A stretch of DNA of 64,000 nucleotides from Vibrio coralliilyticus ATCC BAA-450 (GTDB taxonomy: Bacteria; Pseudomonadota; Gammaproteobacteria; Enterobacterales; Vibrionaceae), in assembly GCF_000176135.1 (NCBI RefSeq), contig NZ_ACZN01000018.1:806001-870000 (forward strand), given 5' to 3'. Positions 8,272 through 16,703 of this stretch are shown here, in pieces. Position numbers and translations under genes: made by a program. The notes beneath the pieces were generated by a model. It worked only from the letters and a program-made list of their open reading frames with translations. It was not told where the DNA came from and did not search any database. How positions within the stretch are numbered: the first letter of the stretch is position 1; every line of letters begins with the position of its first letter.

Positions 8272-9310
8272 CGTAAAACAGATCATCCTTGGCTGGACGT
8301 GCAGCAACACGCTCTACCACACGATCAAGCAGATCATTTTCCTCAATTTCATCTGGTCGCTGGGACACTTCTTGACTGTTGATGCCCAGCTTATTGAACA
8401 ACTGCATATCTTTGTCTTCGGAAGGGTTAGGTGTAGTCAGCAACTTGCATCCGTAGAACACTGAGTTAGCACCTGCCATAAAACAAAGCGCCTGCATCTG
8501 CTCGTTCATATCTTCACGACCAGCAGATAGACGCACCGCTGACTTAGGCATCAAAATACGCGCGACAGCAATAAGACGAATAAAATCGAATGGCTCAACA
8601 TCATCGACTTCTTCAAGTGGTGTCCCTTTGACTTTCACTAACATGTTGATAGGAACGCTCTCAGGGTGAGTCGGTAAGTTTGCTAGCTCAACTAACAGAC
8701 CAGCACGATCATTGGCACTTTCCCCCATACCAATAATCCCGCCAGAACAGATTTTCATACCGGCATCACGTACGTGAGATAAGGTATCTAGACGATCTTG
8801 GTATGTACGTGTGGTAATAATACTGCCGTAGAATTCAGGAGAAGTATCAAGGTTGTGGTTGTAATAATCCAAGCCTGCATCAGCCAGTTCAGCGGCCTGT
8901 TCAGGTGTGAGCATGCCGAGAGTCATACAGGTCTCAAGCCCCATCCCCTTCACGCCCTTAATCATTTCTGTCAGGTGAGGCATGTCACGAGCCTTAGGAT
9001 TCTTCCAAGCTGCTCCCATGCAAAAACGAGTAGACCCAGCACTTTTGGCTTTTTGGGCTGCATCAAGCACGCGCTCAACTTCCATCAAACGTTCTTTTTC
9101 AACATCTGTCTGATAACGAGCACTCTGCGGGCAATACTTACAATCTTCAGGGCAGGCGCCAGTTTTAATTGAGAGCAATGTACTGACTTGTACGTGGTTG
9201 TGTTGCTGATAGTGACGGTGAACTAGCTGCGCTTCAAAAAGAAGATCCATAAACGGCTTCGCCATTAATTCGCGAACTTCGGCTACCGTCCAGTTGTGAC
9301 GTACTTCCAC
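8258..9310 (-). CDS. bioB: Biotin synthase (radical SAM)
   Basis: Inserts sulfur into dethiobiotin. 350 residues, as expected. The radical-SAM [4Fe-4S] cysteines are C53, C57 and C60 (GACPEDCKYCPQS), and NHNLDTSPEFY is the conserved substrate-site segment. The start is GTG at 9310, preceded by AAGGAA. First gene of the minus-strand bio operon, divergent from bioA across a shared operator. Confidence 0.97.
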   Translation of the reverse strand: MEVRHNWTVAEVRELMAKPFMDLLFEAQLVHRHYQQHNHVQVSTLLSIKTGACPEDCKYCPQSARYQTDVEKERLMEVERVLDAAQKAKSAGSTRFCMGAAWKNPKARDMPHLTEMIKGVKGMGLETCMTLGMLTPEQAAELADAGLDYYNHNLDTSPEFYGSIITTRTYQDRLDTLSHVRDAGMKICSGGIIGMGESANDRAGLLVELANLPTHPESVPINMLVKVKGTPLEEVDDVEPFDFIRLIAVARILMPKSAVRLSAGREDMNEQMQALCFMAGANSVFYGCKLLTTPNPSEDKDMQLFNKLGINSQEVSQRPDEIEENDLLDRVVERVAARPAKDDLFYDASV

Positions 9311-9364
9311 GTGTATTCCTTACTATTATTGTTAGTTTCTTGACTTGGCTAGTCTACCGACGCG

Positions 9365-9404
9365 ATGTAAACTGTCAACACTATTAAATTTCAAAAGTTT
9401 ACAT
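9365..9404. promoter_or_regulatory. BirA-like operator between bioB and bioA
   Basis: ATGTAAACT (9365-9373) and AGTTTACAT (9396-9404) are perfect inverted copies resembling the TTGTAAAC/GTTTACAA half-sites of the biotin repressor BirA. Their 22-base spacing is longer than usual, but an overlapping left half CTGTCAAC (9372-9379) gives a near-normal spacing to the same right half. The position between divergent bioB and bioA is the classical one. BirA control is inferred from knowledge of bio operators. Confidence 0.75.
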
Positions 9405-9405
9405 A

Positions 9406-9422
9406 TGGTCATTATATGACCA
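9406..9422. promoter_or_regulatory. Perfect 17-base palindrome in the bioA leader
   Basis: TGGTCAT-TAT-ATGACCA lies directly after the BirA-like box and nine bases before the bioA ribosome site GAGGAAA. It may be a second operator or a hairpin at the 5' end of bioA mRNA. Confidence 0.45.
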
Positions 9423-9443
9423 CTCATCATTGAGGAAATATTG

Positions 9444-10721
9444 ATGGATCTCGACTTTGACCGCCGCCATATCTGGCATCCCTATACATCAACGCTAACA
9501 CCTCTGACCTGCTATCCAGTCACCTCAGCGAATGGTGTTTACATAAAGCTTGAAGGTGGGAGAGAGTTGATAGACGGCATGTCCTCTTGGTGGTCGGCGA
9601 TTCACGGCTACAACCACACTGCTCTGAATAACGCGGCTCAAGAACAAATAAGCAAGATGTCGCACGTCATGTTTGGGGGCATAACTCACGAGCCAGCGAT
9701 TAATTTATGCAAGAAGCTCCTTTCTCTCGCGCCCAATAATCTCGAACATGTATTTTTAGCTGACTCAGGTTCGGTAGCCGTCGAAGTAAGTCTAAAAATG
9801 GCACTTCAGTACTGGCATGCGAAAGGTGAGAAACGACCTAAGTTCTTAACTTTAAGGGACGGCTATCATGGTGATACGTTCGCCGCAATGTCAGTGACGG
9901 ATCCAGACAACTCAATGCATTCGCTATACAAAGGCTTTCTTCCGGAACACATATTCGCTGACTCTCCAAAAATCGGTTTTCATCAGGAGTGGGATGAAGC
10001 TGATCTGAATGATTTCAAATCTAAGTTAGAAGCTCATCACACTGAGATCGCGGCCGTAATTCTAGAACCCATTGTCCAAGGTGCTGGTGGCATGCGGATA
10101 TACCATCCGAGCTTCCTAAAAGGTGTAAGGAAATTGTGCGACCAATTTGGTGTACTATTGATTCTTGATGAAATCGCAACTGGATTTGGCCGTACAGGGA
10201 AGATGTTCGCCTGTGAACACTCAGAAGTAGAACCCGATATTCTTTGCGTAGGCAAAGCGCTGACAGGCGGGTACATGACACTGTCAGCCACTCTCACATC
10301 AAAAGACGTCGCTGACACCGTATGTGGAGGCGAAGCAGGCTGCTTTATGCATGGCCCTACCTTTATGGGCAACCCGCTTGCTTGCGCAGTGGCAACAGCC
10401 AGTTTAGAGCTTTTAGAGCAAGGAGACTGGCAACATCAGACACTTCAAATTGAAAATGCGTTTTCAGAATTGCTGCCTAGATTAAAGCAATATGACTTAG
10501 TCGCCGATGCGAGGTGGTTAGGTGCAATTGGAGTCGTTGAGACAACTAAACCAGTCAATATGGAAAAGATACAACAACTATTTGTTGAGCAAGGCGTATG
10601 GATTCGACCTTTCTGTAAACTCATCTATATGATGCCACCGTTTATTAGTGAGCCCGATCATATAGAAAAGCTTGTTGGAGCAATTGAAAATGCTCTAGTG
10701 GAGCCTACTTGCTTTAATTGA
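9444..10721 (+). CDS. bioA: Adenosylmethionine-8-amino-7-oxononanoate aminotransferase
   Basis: Converts KAPA to DAPA using SAM as amino donor. 425 residues, class III PLP aminotransferase. N-terminal RRHIWHPYTS and GMSSWWSAIHGYNH are BioA-specific; the cofactor Asp is in ILDEIATGFGRTG and the PLP lysine is K271 (CVGKALTGGY). The ATG at 9444 follows GAGGAAA; a TTG one codon upstream is ignored. Divergent from bioBFCD, monocistronic, ending in a terminator. Confidence 0.97.
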   Translation: MDLDFDRRHIWHPYTSTLTPLTCYPVTSANGVYIKLEGGRELIDGMSSWWSAIHGYNHTALNNAAQEQISKMSHVMFGGITHEPAINLCKKLLSLAPNNLEHVFLADSGSVAVEVSLKMALQYWHAKGEKRPKFLTLRDGYHGDTFAAMSVTDPDNSMHSLYKGFLPEHIFADSPKIGFHQEWDEADLNDFKSKLEAHHTEIAAVILEPIVQGAGGMRIYHPSFLKGVRKLCDQFGVLLILDEIATGFGRTGKMFACEHSEVEPDILCVGKALTGGYMTLSATLTSKDVADTVCGGEAGCFMHGPTFMGNPLACAVATASLELLEQGDWQHQTLQIENAFSELLPRLKQYDLVADARWLGAIGVVETTKPVNMEKIQQLFVEQGVWIRPFCKLIYMMPPFISEPDHIEKLVGAIENALVEPTCFN

Positions 10722-10731
10722 GTACGTATTG

Positions 10732-10757
10732 AAAAGGCTTCTCTTAAGAAGCCTTTT
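10732..10757. terminator. Bidirectional terminator between bioA and the DUF2057 gene
   Basis: Stem AAAAGGCTTC / GAAGCCTTTT with a six-base loop and flanking A and T runs, between convergent genes. Confidence 0.85.
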
Positions 10758-10766
10758 TAAATCAAA

Positions 10767-11432
10767 TTAGTCTTGTTCGATCATCCAGCGCTTAAAGTTT
10801 TTTCGCTCTTCATCACTTGCGCGCAAGTACCAGAGTTTTAGCTGCAGTGTATTTTCAGATTCGGTTACACCAGCAATAGTTGTTGTCTTTCTTTCACCCG
10901 AAGCAATAGGTTCACTTTGCTCCAGTTTCGCTAACTCTGCTTTTAGTTCCACTACCTTACCTGAGTCAAAAACTAATCCTCGCTCTTTGTTGTATGTATC
11001 AACTAAAGCAGGAACATTTGAGTAAGGGAATGCACCTTCAGCCGGTGGGAGCATTTCTTGAGAATCGTTTACAGCCTTGCCATCAATCGTGAACTTAAAA
11101 ATTGGCTCTCGTTTGTTAACTTTTTTTTCAATACTACTCAATCTGTTTGAAACCAGCTCTACTTTCAAAACATCAGCATTTTCTAGATCCAGAGTAACAA
11201 TATAAGGACGAGAAGAGTAATACTCTCGCTTATGACCATCCTTCAACTTGCCACTGAATTCAAATACAAACTGATTATCACCTTTGACCAGTTCATAATT
11301 CTCATCTTTGACTTTTTTGCCGTTCAATACTTCAGCTGAAATACCACTGTCTAGATCCAAATCAAGCGCCAGAGAAGGAAGAGAAACAGCAGTCGCCAGT
11401 ACAGCCAGAACTATATGTTTAATTTTATTCAC
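10767..11432 (-). CDS. DUF2057 family periplasmic protein (YccT-like)
   Basis: 221 residues with a clear signal peptide (MNKIKHIVLAVLATAVSLP, cleavage after SLA near residue 22). The mature part contains the DUF2057 pattern NQFVFEFSGKLKDGHKREYYSSRPYIV-like strand region near residue 52 and a charged C-terminus with LKLWYLRASDEERKNFKRW. Function is unknown. The start is GTG at 11432, after AAGGAAA. It begins only 24 bases beyond the porin terminator, so it is either expressed by read-through or from a promoter overlapping that hairpin. Confidence 0.85.
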   Translation of the reverse strand: MNKIKHIVLAVLATAVSLPSLALDLDLDSGISAEVLNGKKVKDENYELVKGDNQFVFEFSGKLKDGHKREYYSSRPYIVTLDLENADVLKVELVSNRLSSIEKKVNKREPIFKFTIDGKAVNDSQEMLPPAEGAFPYSNVPALVDTYNKERGLVFDSGKVVELKAELAKLEQSEPIASGERKTTTIAGVTESENTLQLKLWYLRASDEERKNFKRWMIEQD

Positions 11433-11455
11433 GTGGTATTTCCTTTTATCAATAA

Positions 11456-11484
11456 CAAAAAGCCAACGCTTTCGCGTTGGCTTT
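11456..11484 (-). terminator. Terminator of the first porin
   Basis: Stem AAAGCCAACGC / GCGTTGGCTTT with a TTTC-type loop, followed by a T run on the minus strand, 24 bases after the porin stop. Confidence 0.85.
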
Positions 11485-11507
11485 AACCTATTCTAAATGA
11501 CTAGCAA

Positions 11508-12603
11508 TTAGAATGTGTAGTATGCACCGATCACAAATGTATCTGCATCTAGGCCAGCGCTCGATTGAAGAGTAGCAGCTGATGCACCTTCAAAGTCGTT
11601 AGAAGTTTCAGCTGTTTGGTATTCACCGAAGATAGTAACATTGTCTTGTAGAGCGTAATCAACACCAACAACTAGGTTAGTTGTATCACCTTTCGCATTT
11701 GCACCACTTACCGTGAATTCATCTAGGTCCATTACATCGTACGTTGCGTAAAGGCGAGTTTTATCAATAGTGTACTGAGCTGCAACGCCGTATGCAGTAC
11801 CATCTACATAGTCGTAGCTAGTTTTAGTTGTACCTTTCAGTAACTGAACTGCCGAATAGACCAAAAGAGTTAACACCCTCAAACTGAGCTACTGTAGCTG
11901 CAAAATAGAAACCGCCAACGTTAACAGAACCAGACAGACCAACTACTTGGTAATCTGTGTCTTGTGCTTGCTCACCGTTAATAGCAGAAGCGCCAACGGA
12001 GAACATGTCGTTGATAGTCCAGTCTAGAGAAGCACCGTAAGTGTTGTCGATGTTCTCATTAGACTCAGTGTTAGCGTCAGCTACGAATACTAGACCTTCT
12101 GCAAGCTCAGCTTTGAATACGACACCGTTACCATTTGATTCAGCACGGTGACCGCCAGCAGAACCAAAGAATTGACCTTCGTTTGTGATATCACCTTTCT
12201 CGATTGCGTCTAGAGATTCAGCAAGATCGCCTACTTCACCGATCGCAACACCCCAAGAATCAGATTTAACACCGATGTAAACGTCGTCAAACTTAGCATT
12301 GTTATCTGTAGCCGCTGAATCAAAGCCAGTGCTTGATTCAATTTCGAAAGAAGCAAAGCTAGTTAGTGTATCGCTTACCTTGTGCTCTGCATCTAGCTGG
12401 ATTTTACCCCAAACTGTAACAAATGGGTCTGTTTCAGTACGAGTAGTTGCTGAAGTACCAGTTTTTTCGATATCAGTAGTTGCAACGTATGCGTCAACTT
12501 CACCTTTTAAAGATACTTTAGAAGCATCTGTAGAGTAAATTTCAGCTGCATTTACGTTTGCTGCTGCCGCTAGAACTGAAAGAGCTACTAGAGTCTTTTT
12601 CAT
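11508..12603 (-). pseudogene. Outer-membrane porin, interrupted by a frameshift
   Basis: Gram-negative general porin broken into two frames. The N-terminal frame (11824-12603, 259 residues) has a signal peptide ending in NVNA, then beta-strand sequence up to GVNSFGLFGSSVTE, after which it meets a stop. The C-terminal frame (stop at 11508) resumes at KGTTKTSYDYVDG and ends in the porin signature with terminal Phe (FVIGAYYTF). The break is near 11833; loss of two bases, for example in the AAA there, would explain it. Joined length would be about 365 residues, normal for a Vibrio porin. It may be a real mutation or a sequencing error; both halves keep good porin sequence, so it is recent. Its leader carries a 19-base target for a putative small RNA. 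Confidence 0.85.
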
Positions 12604-12622
12604 AATAATCCACTGCCTTTTC
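12604..12622 (-). promoter_or_regulatory. Translation start region of the first porin, matching a distant putative small RNA
   Basis: The minus-strand sequence GAAAAGGCAGTGGATTATT directly precedes the porin ATG and includes the ribosome-binding region. Exactly these 19 bases occur on the plus strand at 61855-61873, so a minus-strand transcript there is perfectly complementary to this mRNA. Confidence 0.6.
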
Positions 12623-13120
12623 TATAGAATGGGGAAATCCTTATCCGGTTCCCTTTATGTTTTTTGATGACAACTCTGAACTCTAACTGGTCAGATGTTG
12701 TCGCCACTAAAATTCGGGGTCTAGATTGCAAAAGATTCAGCTACCTGTCAAATGACCTAAATAAAACAAATCAAAAAAAATAAAATGCTTTAAATACATA
12801 TAGTTACATATAAATAGGGTATTTTTTCGAGCAAGTTCTAATCAAATTAAGTAAATTATCATCAAAAAGGAAATTGCAGTTTTGCGATATTTTAAACTAA
12901 CCAAAGTAAACAAGCAGTTAACAAACGGAATTTTCATCTACATAAAAAACACTTATGGAGAGATATATTTTTAAATCTAAAAATATGCTCTAAGTTTATG
13001 AAGGTTCAGTTTTTTTTTGTGAAGGAGATCTAGATTTGATATGAAATGCTCTCATTTCGTGAACTACTTATCATTTAAAAAAATGTGGTAACATCGCCTT
13101 CCCTAATTAAAGGCACCAGT
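12623..13120. other. Divergent intergenic region, porin / dinG
   Basis: About 500 bases, very AT-rich, between the porin and dinG. It contains an imperfect inverted repeat GACAACTCTGA (12669-12679) and TCAGATGTTGTC (12691-12702), which would form a hairpin in the porin 5' UTR, and many A and T tracts. No LexA-type CTG-N10-CAG box was seen near dinG. A 16-codon ORF after AAGGAG lies at 13041-13091; its reality is doubtful. Confidence 0.5.
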
Positions 13121-15193
13121 ATGACCACCAGTAAAATCCAGCAATCCATACGTACCAGTTATCAAAATTTACAATCTCAGCTGGATAACTTTGTACCTCG
13201 CAGAGCTCAAAACTATTTAGTCGCAGAAATCGCCAAATCCCTATGTGGTGAGTACCACAAATCAACACGAATGATTGTCGCCGAAGCAGGGACTGGTATC
13301 GGTAAATCACTCTCATATTTGATGGCAGCGATCCCAGTGGCATTATTCAATAATCGTAAAGTTGTGATCTCGACGGCGACAGTCGCGCTGCAAGAACAGT
13401 TGCTCAATAAAGACCTCCCTTTGTACAGAAGACTGATTGACAGGGAATTTTCTTTCATACTGGCCAAAGGCAGGCAACGCTATTGTTGTGCAGAGAAACT
13501 CGCCGCTGCATGTGGAGCGGATGGTGGTCAAATGGCGATGTTTGACAGCAAACCAAAGCGTAGAGATGTCGAACAGCTTGAGCTGATGTATAAAAAGCTC
13601 GCGCAAAACAAATGGGATGGTGACAGGGATTCTTGGCCAAAGCCGATCTCCGATGAAATTTGGCAATCCATCGTCAGCGACAAACACAGCTGTAACAACA
13701 GCATACCCGTTCACCGTGACTGCCCTTTCCAAAAAGCGCGTTCAGAGCTAGATAAAACGGATGTCATCATTGCCAACCATAGCTTAGTTATGGCCGATGC
13801 CGATCTCGGTGGTGGGGTCATTCTCCCTGAACCAGAGAATACTATTTATGTTTTTGATGAAGCTCATCACCTCCCACATGTTGCACGAGACCACTCCTCA
13901 GCTGCAGCGAGTTTAAAAGGCGCGGCAAGTTGGCTCGAGCGTTTGAATCAGTCTGTAACTAAGTTTGCCAATCTGGCAGATGAAAAACGCGTAGGCCGCT
14001 TTCGCAATGAATTGCAAGACGCAGTTCAACAATTGATTCCTTCACTGACTCAACTTGCGAGTCGTTTTAATGCTGACCAATTTGAAGATGGCTGTTATCG
14101 GTTTGAGAATGGTGAGTTACCCACATGGTTAGAAGAAGAGTCAAAACAATTAAAGATTGTCACCCAAAAAGCTGCGCAGTCTGTTGCAAAGATTGCAGAT
14201 CTTATTGCTGAGCGAGTGAAAGATGGCGAGCTTGCTAACCGACTTGCCGAACCTGCTTTAGCCGAGCTTGGTTTTTACATTCAACGCATGGATAACCTTG
14301 CTCAAGTCTGGAACTTAATGGCTGAGCCTCAACGAGAGAAAGGCGCCCCTCTAGCAAGGTGGCTGGAAGTCGCACCTGAACGAGAAGGCGATTTTGTTGT
14401 CAATGTGTCACCTTTGGAAGTTGGGTGGCAATTAGATCAACAGCTTTGGAGCCGCTGTATTGGTGCGGTGCTTGTGTCTGCAACCATGCGAGCACTTAAC
14501 TCGTTTAGTTTCTTCTGTCGACAAGCTGGGATCAGTGAAAAACCAGAAGACGGCGTGAGATTTTTAGCCTTAGCTTCTCCGTTCGACTACCAAAACCAAG
14601 CGGAGCTTAGAGTGCCTAAAATGGCTTATGAACCTCAAGCTCCTCAATTTACCGATAGCTTAATTGAACGACTGCCAGAATTGATTGAAGAGAAGAAAGC
14701 CAACTTGGTGTTGTTTTCATCCTACTGGCAAATGAATCAAGTCACGGACGCGTTATCGTCATACTTTATAAAAAAAGGTTGGTCACTACAGGTTCAAGGT
14801 AAAGAATCACGCTCAGAGATTCTAAAAAAACATAAAACCTTAGTACAGTGTAAGAAAACCAGCATCTTATTTGGTACCGGAAGTTTTTCAGAAGGCCTTG
14901 ATCTTCCTGGAGATTTACTTGAAAACCTAATCATTACCAAGATACCTTTTGCCGTCCCTACCTCACCAGTGGAACAAGCTCACGCAGAGTATATTGAGAG
15001 CAAAGGTGGAAACCCATTTATGCAAATCACAGTACCTGAAGCGAGCAAAAAAATGATCCAATCTGTCGGCCGTCTGCTGCGAAAAGAGCGAGATTCTGGT
15101 ACAGTCATCATCCTTGATCGTCGTATCGTTACTAAGCGATATGGCAAGGCTCTACTCGACTCACTACCACCATTTAAACGTGTCATCGAATAA
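13121..15193 (+). CDS. dinG: ATP-dependent DNA helicase DinG
   Basis: 5'-3' superfamily 2 Fe-S helicase of the XPD type that unwinds R-loops, D-loops and G-quadruplexes. 690 residues (family about 700). Walker A AEAGTGIGKS is at 54-63, DEAH in VFDEAHHL near 243, and the Fe-S cysteines are visible in RQRYCCAEKLAAAC and CNNSIPVHRDCPF. C-terminal motif VI is QSVGRLLRKERD. The ATG at 13121 with AAAGG upstream is preferred over an in-frame start 36 bases earlier. Confidence 0.95.
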   Translation: MTTSKIQQSIRTSYQNLQSQLDNFVPRRAQNYLVAEIAKSLCGEYHKSTRMIVAEAGTGIGKSLSYLMAAIPVALFNNRKVVISTATVALQEQLLNKDLPLYRRLIDREFSFILAKGRQRYCCAEKLAAACGADGGQMAMFDSKPKRRDVEQLELMYKKLAQNKWDGDRDSWPKPISDEIWQSIVSDKHSCNNSIPVHRDCPFQKARSELDKTDVIIANHSLVMADADLGGGVILPEPENTIYVFDEAHHLPHVARDHSSAAASLKGAASWLERLNQSVTKFANLADEKRVGRFRNELQDAVQQLIPSLTQLASRFNADQFEDGCYRFENGELPTWLEEESKQLKIVTQKAAQSVAKIADLIAERVKDGELANRLAEPALAELGFYIQRMDNLAQVWNLMAEPQREKGAPLARWLEVAPEREGDFVVNVSPLEVGWQLDQQLWSRCIGAVLVSATMRALNSFSFFCRQAGISEKPEDGVRFLALASPFDYQNQAELRVPKMAYEPQAPQFTDSLIERLPELIEEKKANLVLFSSYWQMNQVTDALSSYFIKKGWSLQVQGKESRSEILKKHKTLVQCKKTSILFGTGSFSEGLDLPGDLLENLIITKIPFAVPTSPVEQAHAEYIESKGGNPFMQITVPEASKKMIQSVGRLLRKERDSGTVIILDRRIVTKRYGKALLDSLPPFKRVIE

Positions 15194-15212
15194 CTAGAAT
15201 ATAAGAAACTGT

Positions 15213-15992
15213 ATGGAACTTTTTGAACCAACAATGTTGTTGGTGTTAGCGCTGGTTGCTTTTGTGGCAGGTTTTATCGATGCCGTAGCTGGCGGTGGCG
15301 GTATGCTTACCGTACCTGCTCTGCTTTCCCTTGGCTTACCACCACATATCGCGTTAGGTACCAATAAGCTGGCAGCTACGTTCGCGTCATCAACAGCAGC
15401 GTTTACTTATTATAAAAAGCGACTGTTCAAACCTCATTGCTGGGGTCGAGCGTTTATTGCGACTTTAATTGGTGCAACCCTCGGGACCCTAGTTGTCGAT
15501 CTAATTAGTACCGAATGGCTGGAAAAGATTCTCCCTATCATCATTCTGCTTGCCGCGATTTACACCATCTGGCACAAAACACCACAATCAAACAGTAATG
15601 AGATGCCACAACCTTGCCCTAAGTTTAATAAAAAACAATATATTCAAGGGTTCAGTATCGGCTTCTATGATGGCGTTGCAGGCCCAGGGACAGGCGCATT
15701 TTGGACTGTCAGTTCAATGGCACTGTATCGATTGAACATTTTGCTGGCGTCGGGCCTATCGAAAGCGATGAACTTTACCAGTAACTTCACCTCGCTGATC
15801 ACGTTCGCCATCCTAGGTCACATTGATTGGGTGCTGGGGCTGACTATGGGTGTTTGCCTAATGGCAGGCGCCTTTGTTGGTGCTCATTCGGCAATACGAT
15901 TCGGCGCTAAGTTTATCCGCCCTGTATTTGTTACCGTTGTAAGTATCCTTGCCGTGAAACTTGCTTATGAAGCGTGGTTTGTGAATCTATGA
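15213..15992 (+). CDS. TSUP family sulfite exporter TauE/SafE-like permease (YfcA-like)
   Basis: 259 residues, about eight membrane segments. The repeated TSUP signatures are AGFIDAVAGGGGMLTVP near residue 19 and GFYDGVAGPGTGAFW near 150, followed by NFTSNFTSL. Family members move organosulfur compounds, sulfite or other anions; the substrate here is unknown. It follows dinG by 19 bases, and its stop overlaps the priC start (ATGA), so dinG-roxA probably forms one transcript. Confidence 0.88.
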   Translation: MELFEPTMLLVLALVAFVAGFIDAVAGGGGMLTVPALLSLGLPPHIALGTNKLAATFASSTAAFTYYKKRLFKPHCWGRAFIATLIGATLGTLVVDLISTEWLEKILPIIILLAAIYTIWHKTPQSNSNEMPQPCPKFNKKQYIQGFSIGFYDGVAGPGTGAFWTVSSMALYRLNILLASGLSKAMNFTSNFTSLITFAILGHIDWVLGLTMGVCLMAGAFVGAHSAIRFGAKFIRPVFVTVVSILAVKLAYEAWFVNL

Positions 15993-16537
15993 AGCAATTT
16001 GGCCAGCTATCATCGTTATTAGAACAGTTGGAACAAGAAGCCACTTTGTTGGATAACCAAAGAGGCGAACAGCAGCAAGCCCTTTTCGACCAAAAACTAT
16101 TTCGCTGCCAATCCAAGCTTCTGACGCCTTACACTTATGAAGCACATGAAACACTCGACAAAATTCTCTGCGAACAATCATCAGGATCACTATCGCCTGA
16201 CCAAGCAGAGTTTTTGTCTGAAAAACTGTTGTGGCAAATTAGCGCAATTAAACGAGAATTAGCTACAACAGCTCTCAGACAAAGCGAACCGACCGGCAAG
16301 TCATTCAGTCAACGCAACCTCAATGAACTTTACCAAAGCTTGGCTCAGCACCAACAATGGGAACAACGGCTTAAAACATTGGTGAAAAACAAGGAGCAAG
16401 AACATAAGCTCGCCACACCAAGAGATAAGTCTCTAGCTGCACAAACTTTGCAGTCTGCTCAGCGTCGTTTGCAACGATGCCAGCAAGCTAAAATCAAAAT
16501 TGAAAAGCAAATTAGTTACAAAGAGCGGAACCAGTAA
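15989..16537 (+). CDS. priC: Primosomal replication protein PriC-like
   Basis: 182 residues, almost all helical and Gln-rich, as in E. coli PriC (175), which helps reload DnaB helicase at collapsed forks. The region SLSPDQAEFLSEKLLWQIS (about 65-85) and the C-terminal ELYQSLAQHQQWEQRL fit the family. The ATG at 15989 overlaps the permease stop. Position before rsmS is typical. PriC proteins diverge widely, so confidence is moderate to high. Confidence 0.8.
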   Translation: MKQFGQLSSLLEQLEQEATLLDNQRGEQQQALFDQKLFRCQSKLLTPYTYEAHETLDKILCEQSSGSLSPDQAEFLSEKLLWQISAIKRELATTALRQSEPTGKSFSQRNLNELYQSLAQHQQWEQRLKTLVKNKEQEHKLATPRDKSLAAQTLQSAQRRLQRCQQAKIKIEKQISYKERNQ

Positions 16538-16538
16538 T

Positions 16539-16703
16539 ATGTCTTCAAACTCGTCCAATCTGGATCAAGCACCTGATGAAATAAAACTCGCTGTGGATCT
16601 CATCTATTTAATTGAAAGCAATGAGATAGATCCCGAAGTAGCATTGGCGGCCATCAACATTGTTAAATCTGATTTGGAAAACAAATTGGAGAAGAAATCA
16701 TGA
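16539..16703 (+). CDS. rsmS: Pleiotropic regulatory protein RsmS (YbaM/DUF2496)
   Basis: 54 residues. The core sequence APDEIKLAVDLIYLIESNEI followed by DPEVALAAINIVKSDLE matches the DUF2496 family, known as RsmS in plant-pathogenic enterobacteria, where it affects the Rsm regulatory pathway. Start ATG at 16539, one base after the priC stop; its stop overlaps the roxA start (ATGA). It is too short to judge more, but the match and the priC neighbour agree. Confidence 0.85.
   Translation: MSSNSSNLDQAPDEIKLAVDLIYLIESNEIDPEVALAAINIVKSDLENKLEKKS

Noticed and set aside
8798..9172. 124-codon plus-strand ORF
   Set aside because: Antisense to bioB, whose cysteine motifs and operon context are unambiguous.
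10037..10372. 111-codon minus-strand ORF
   Set aside because: Shadow of bioA with no ribosome site or family features.
13040..13120. LexA box expected for dinG
   Set aside because: No CTG-N10-CAG type element could be found upstream of the gene by eye.
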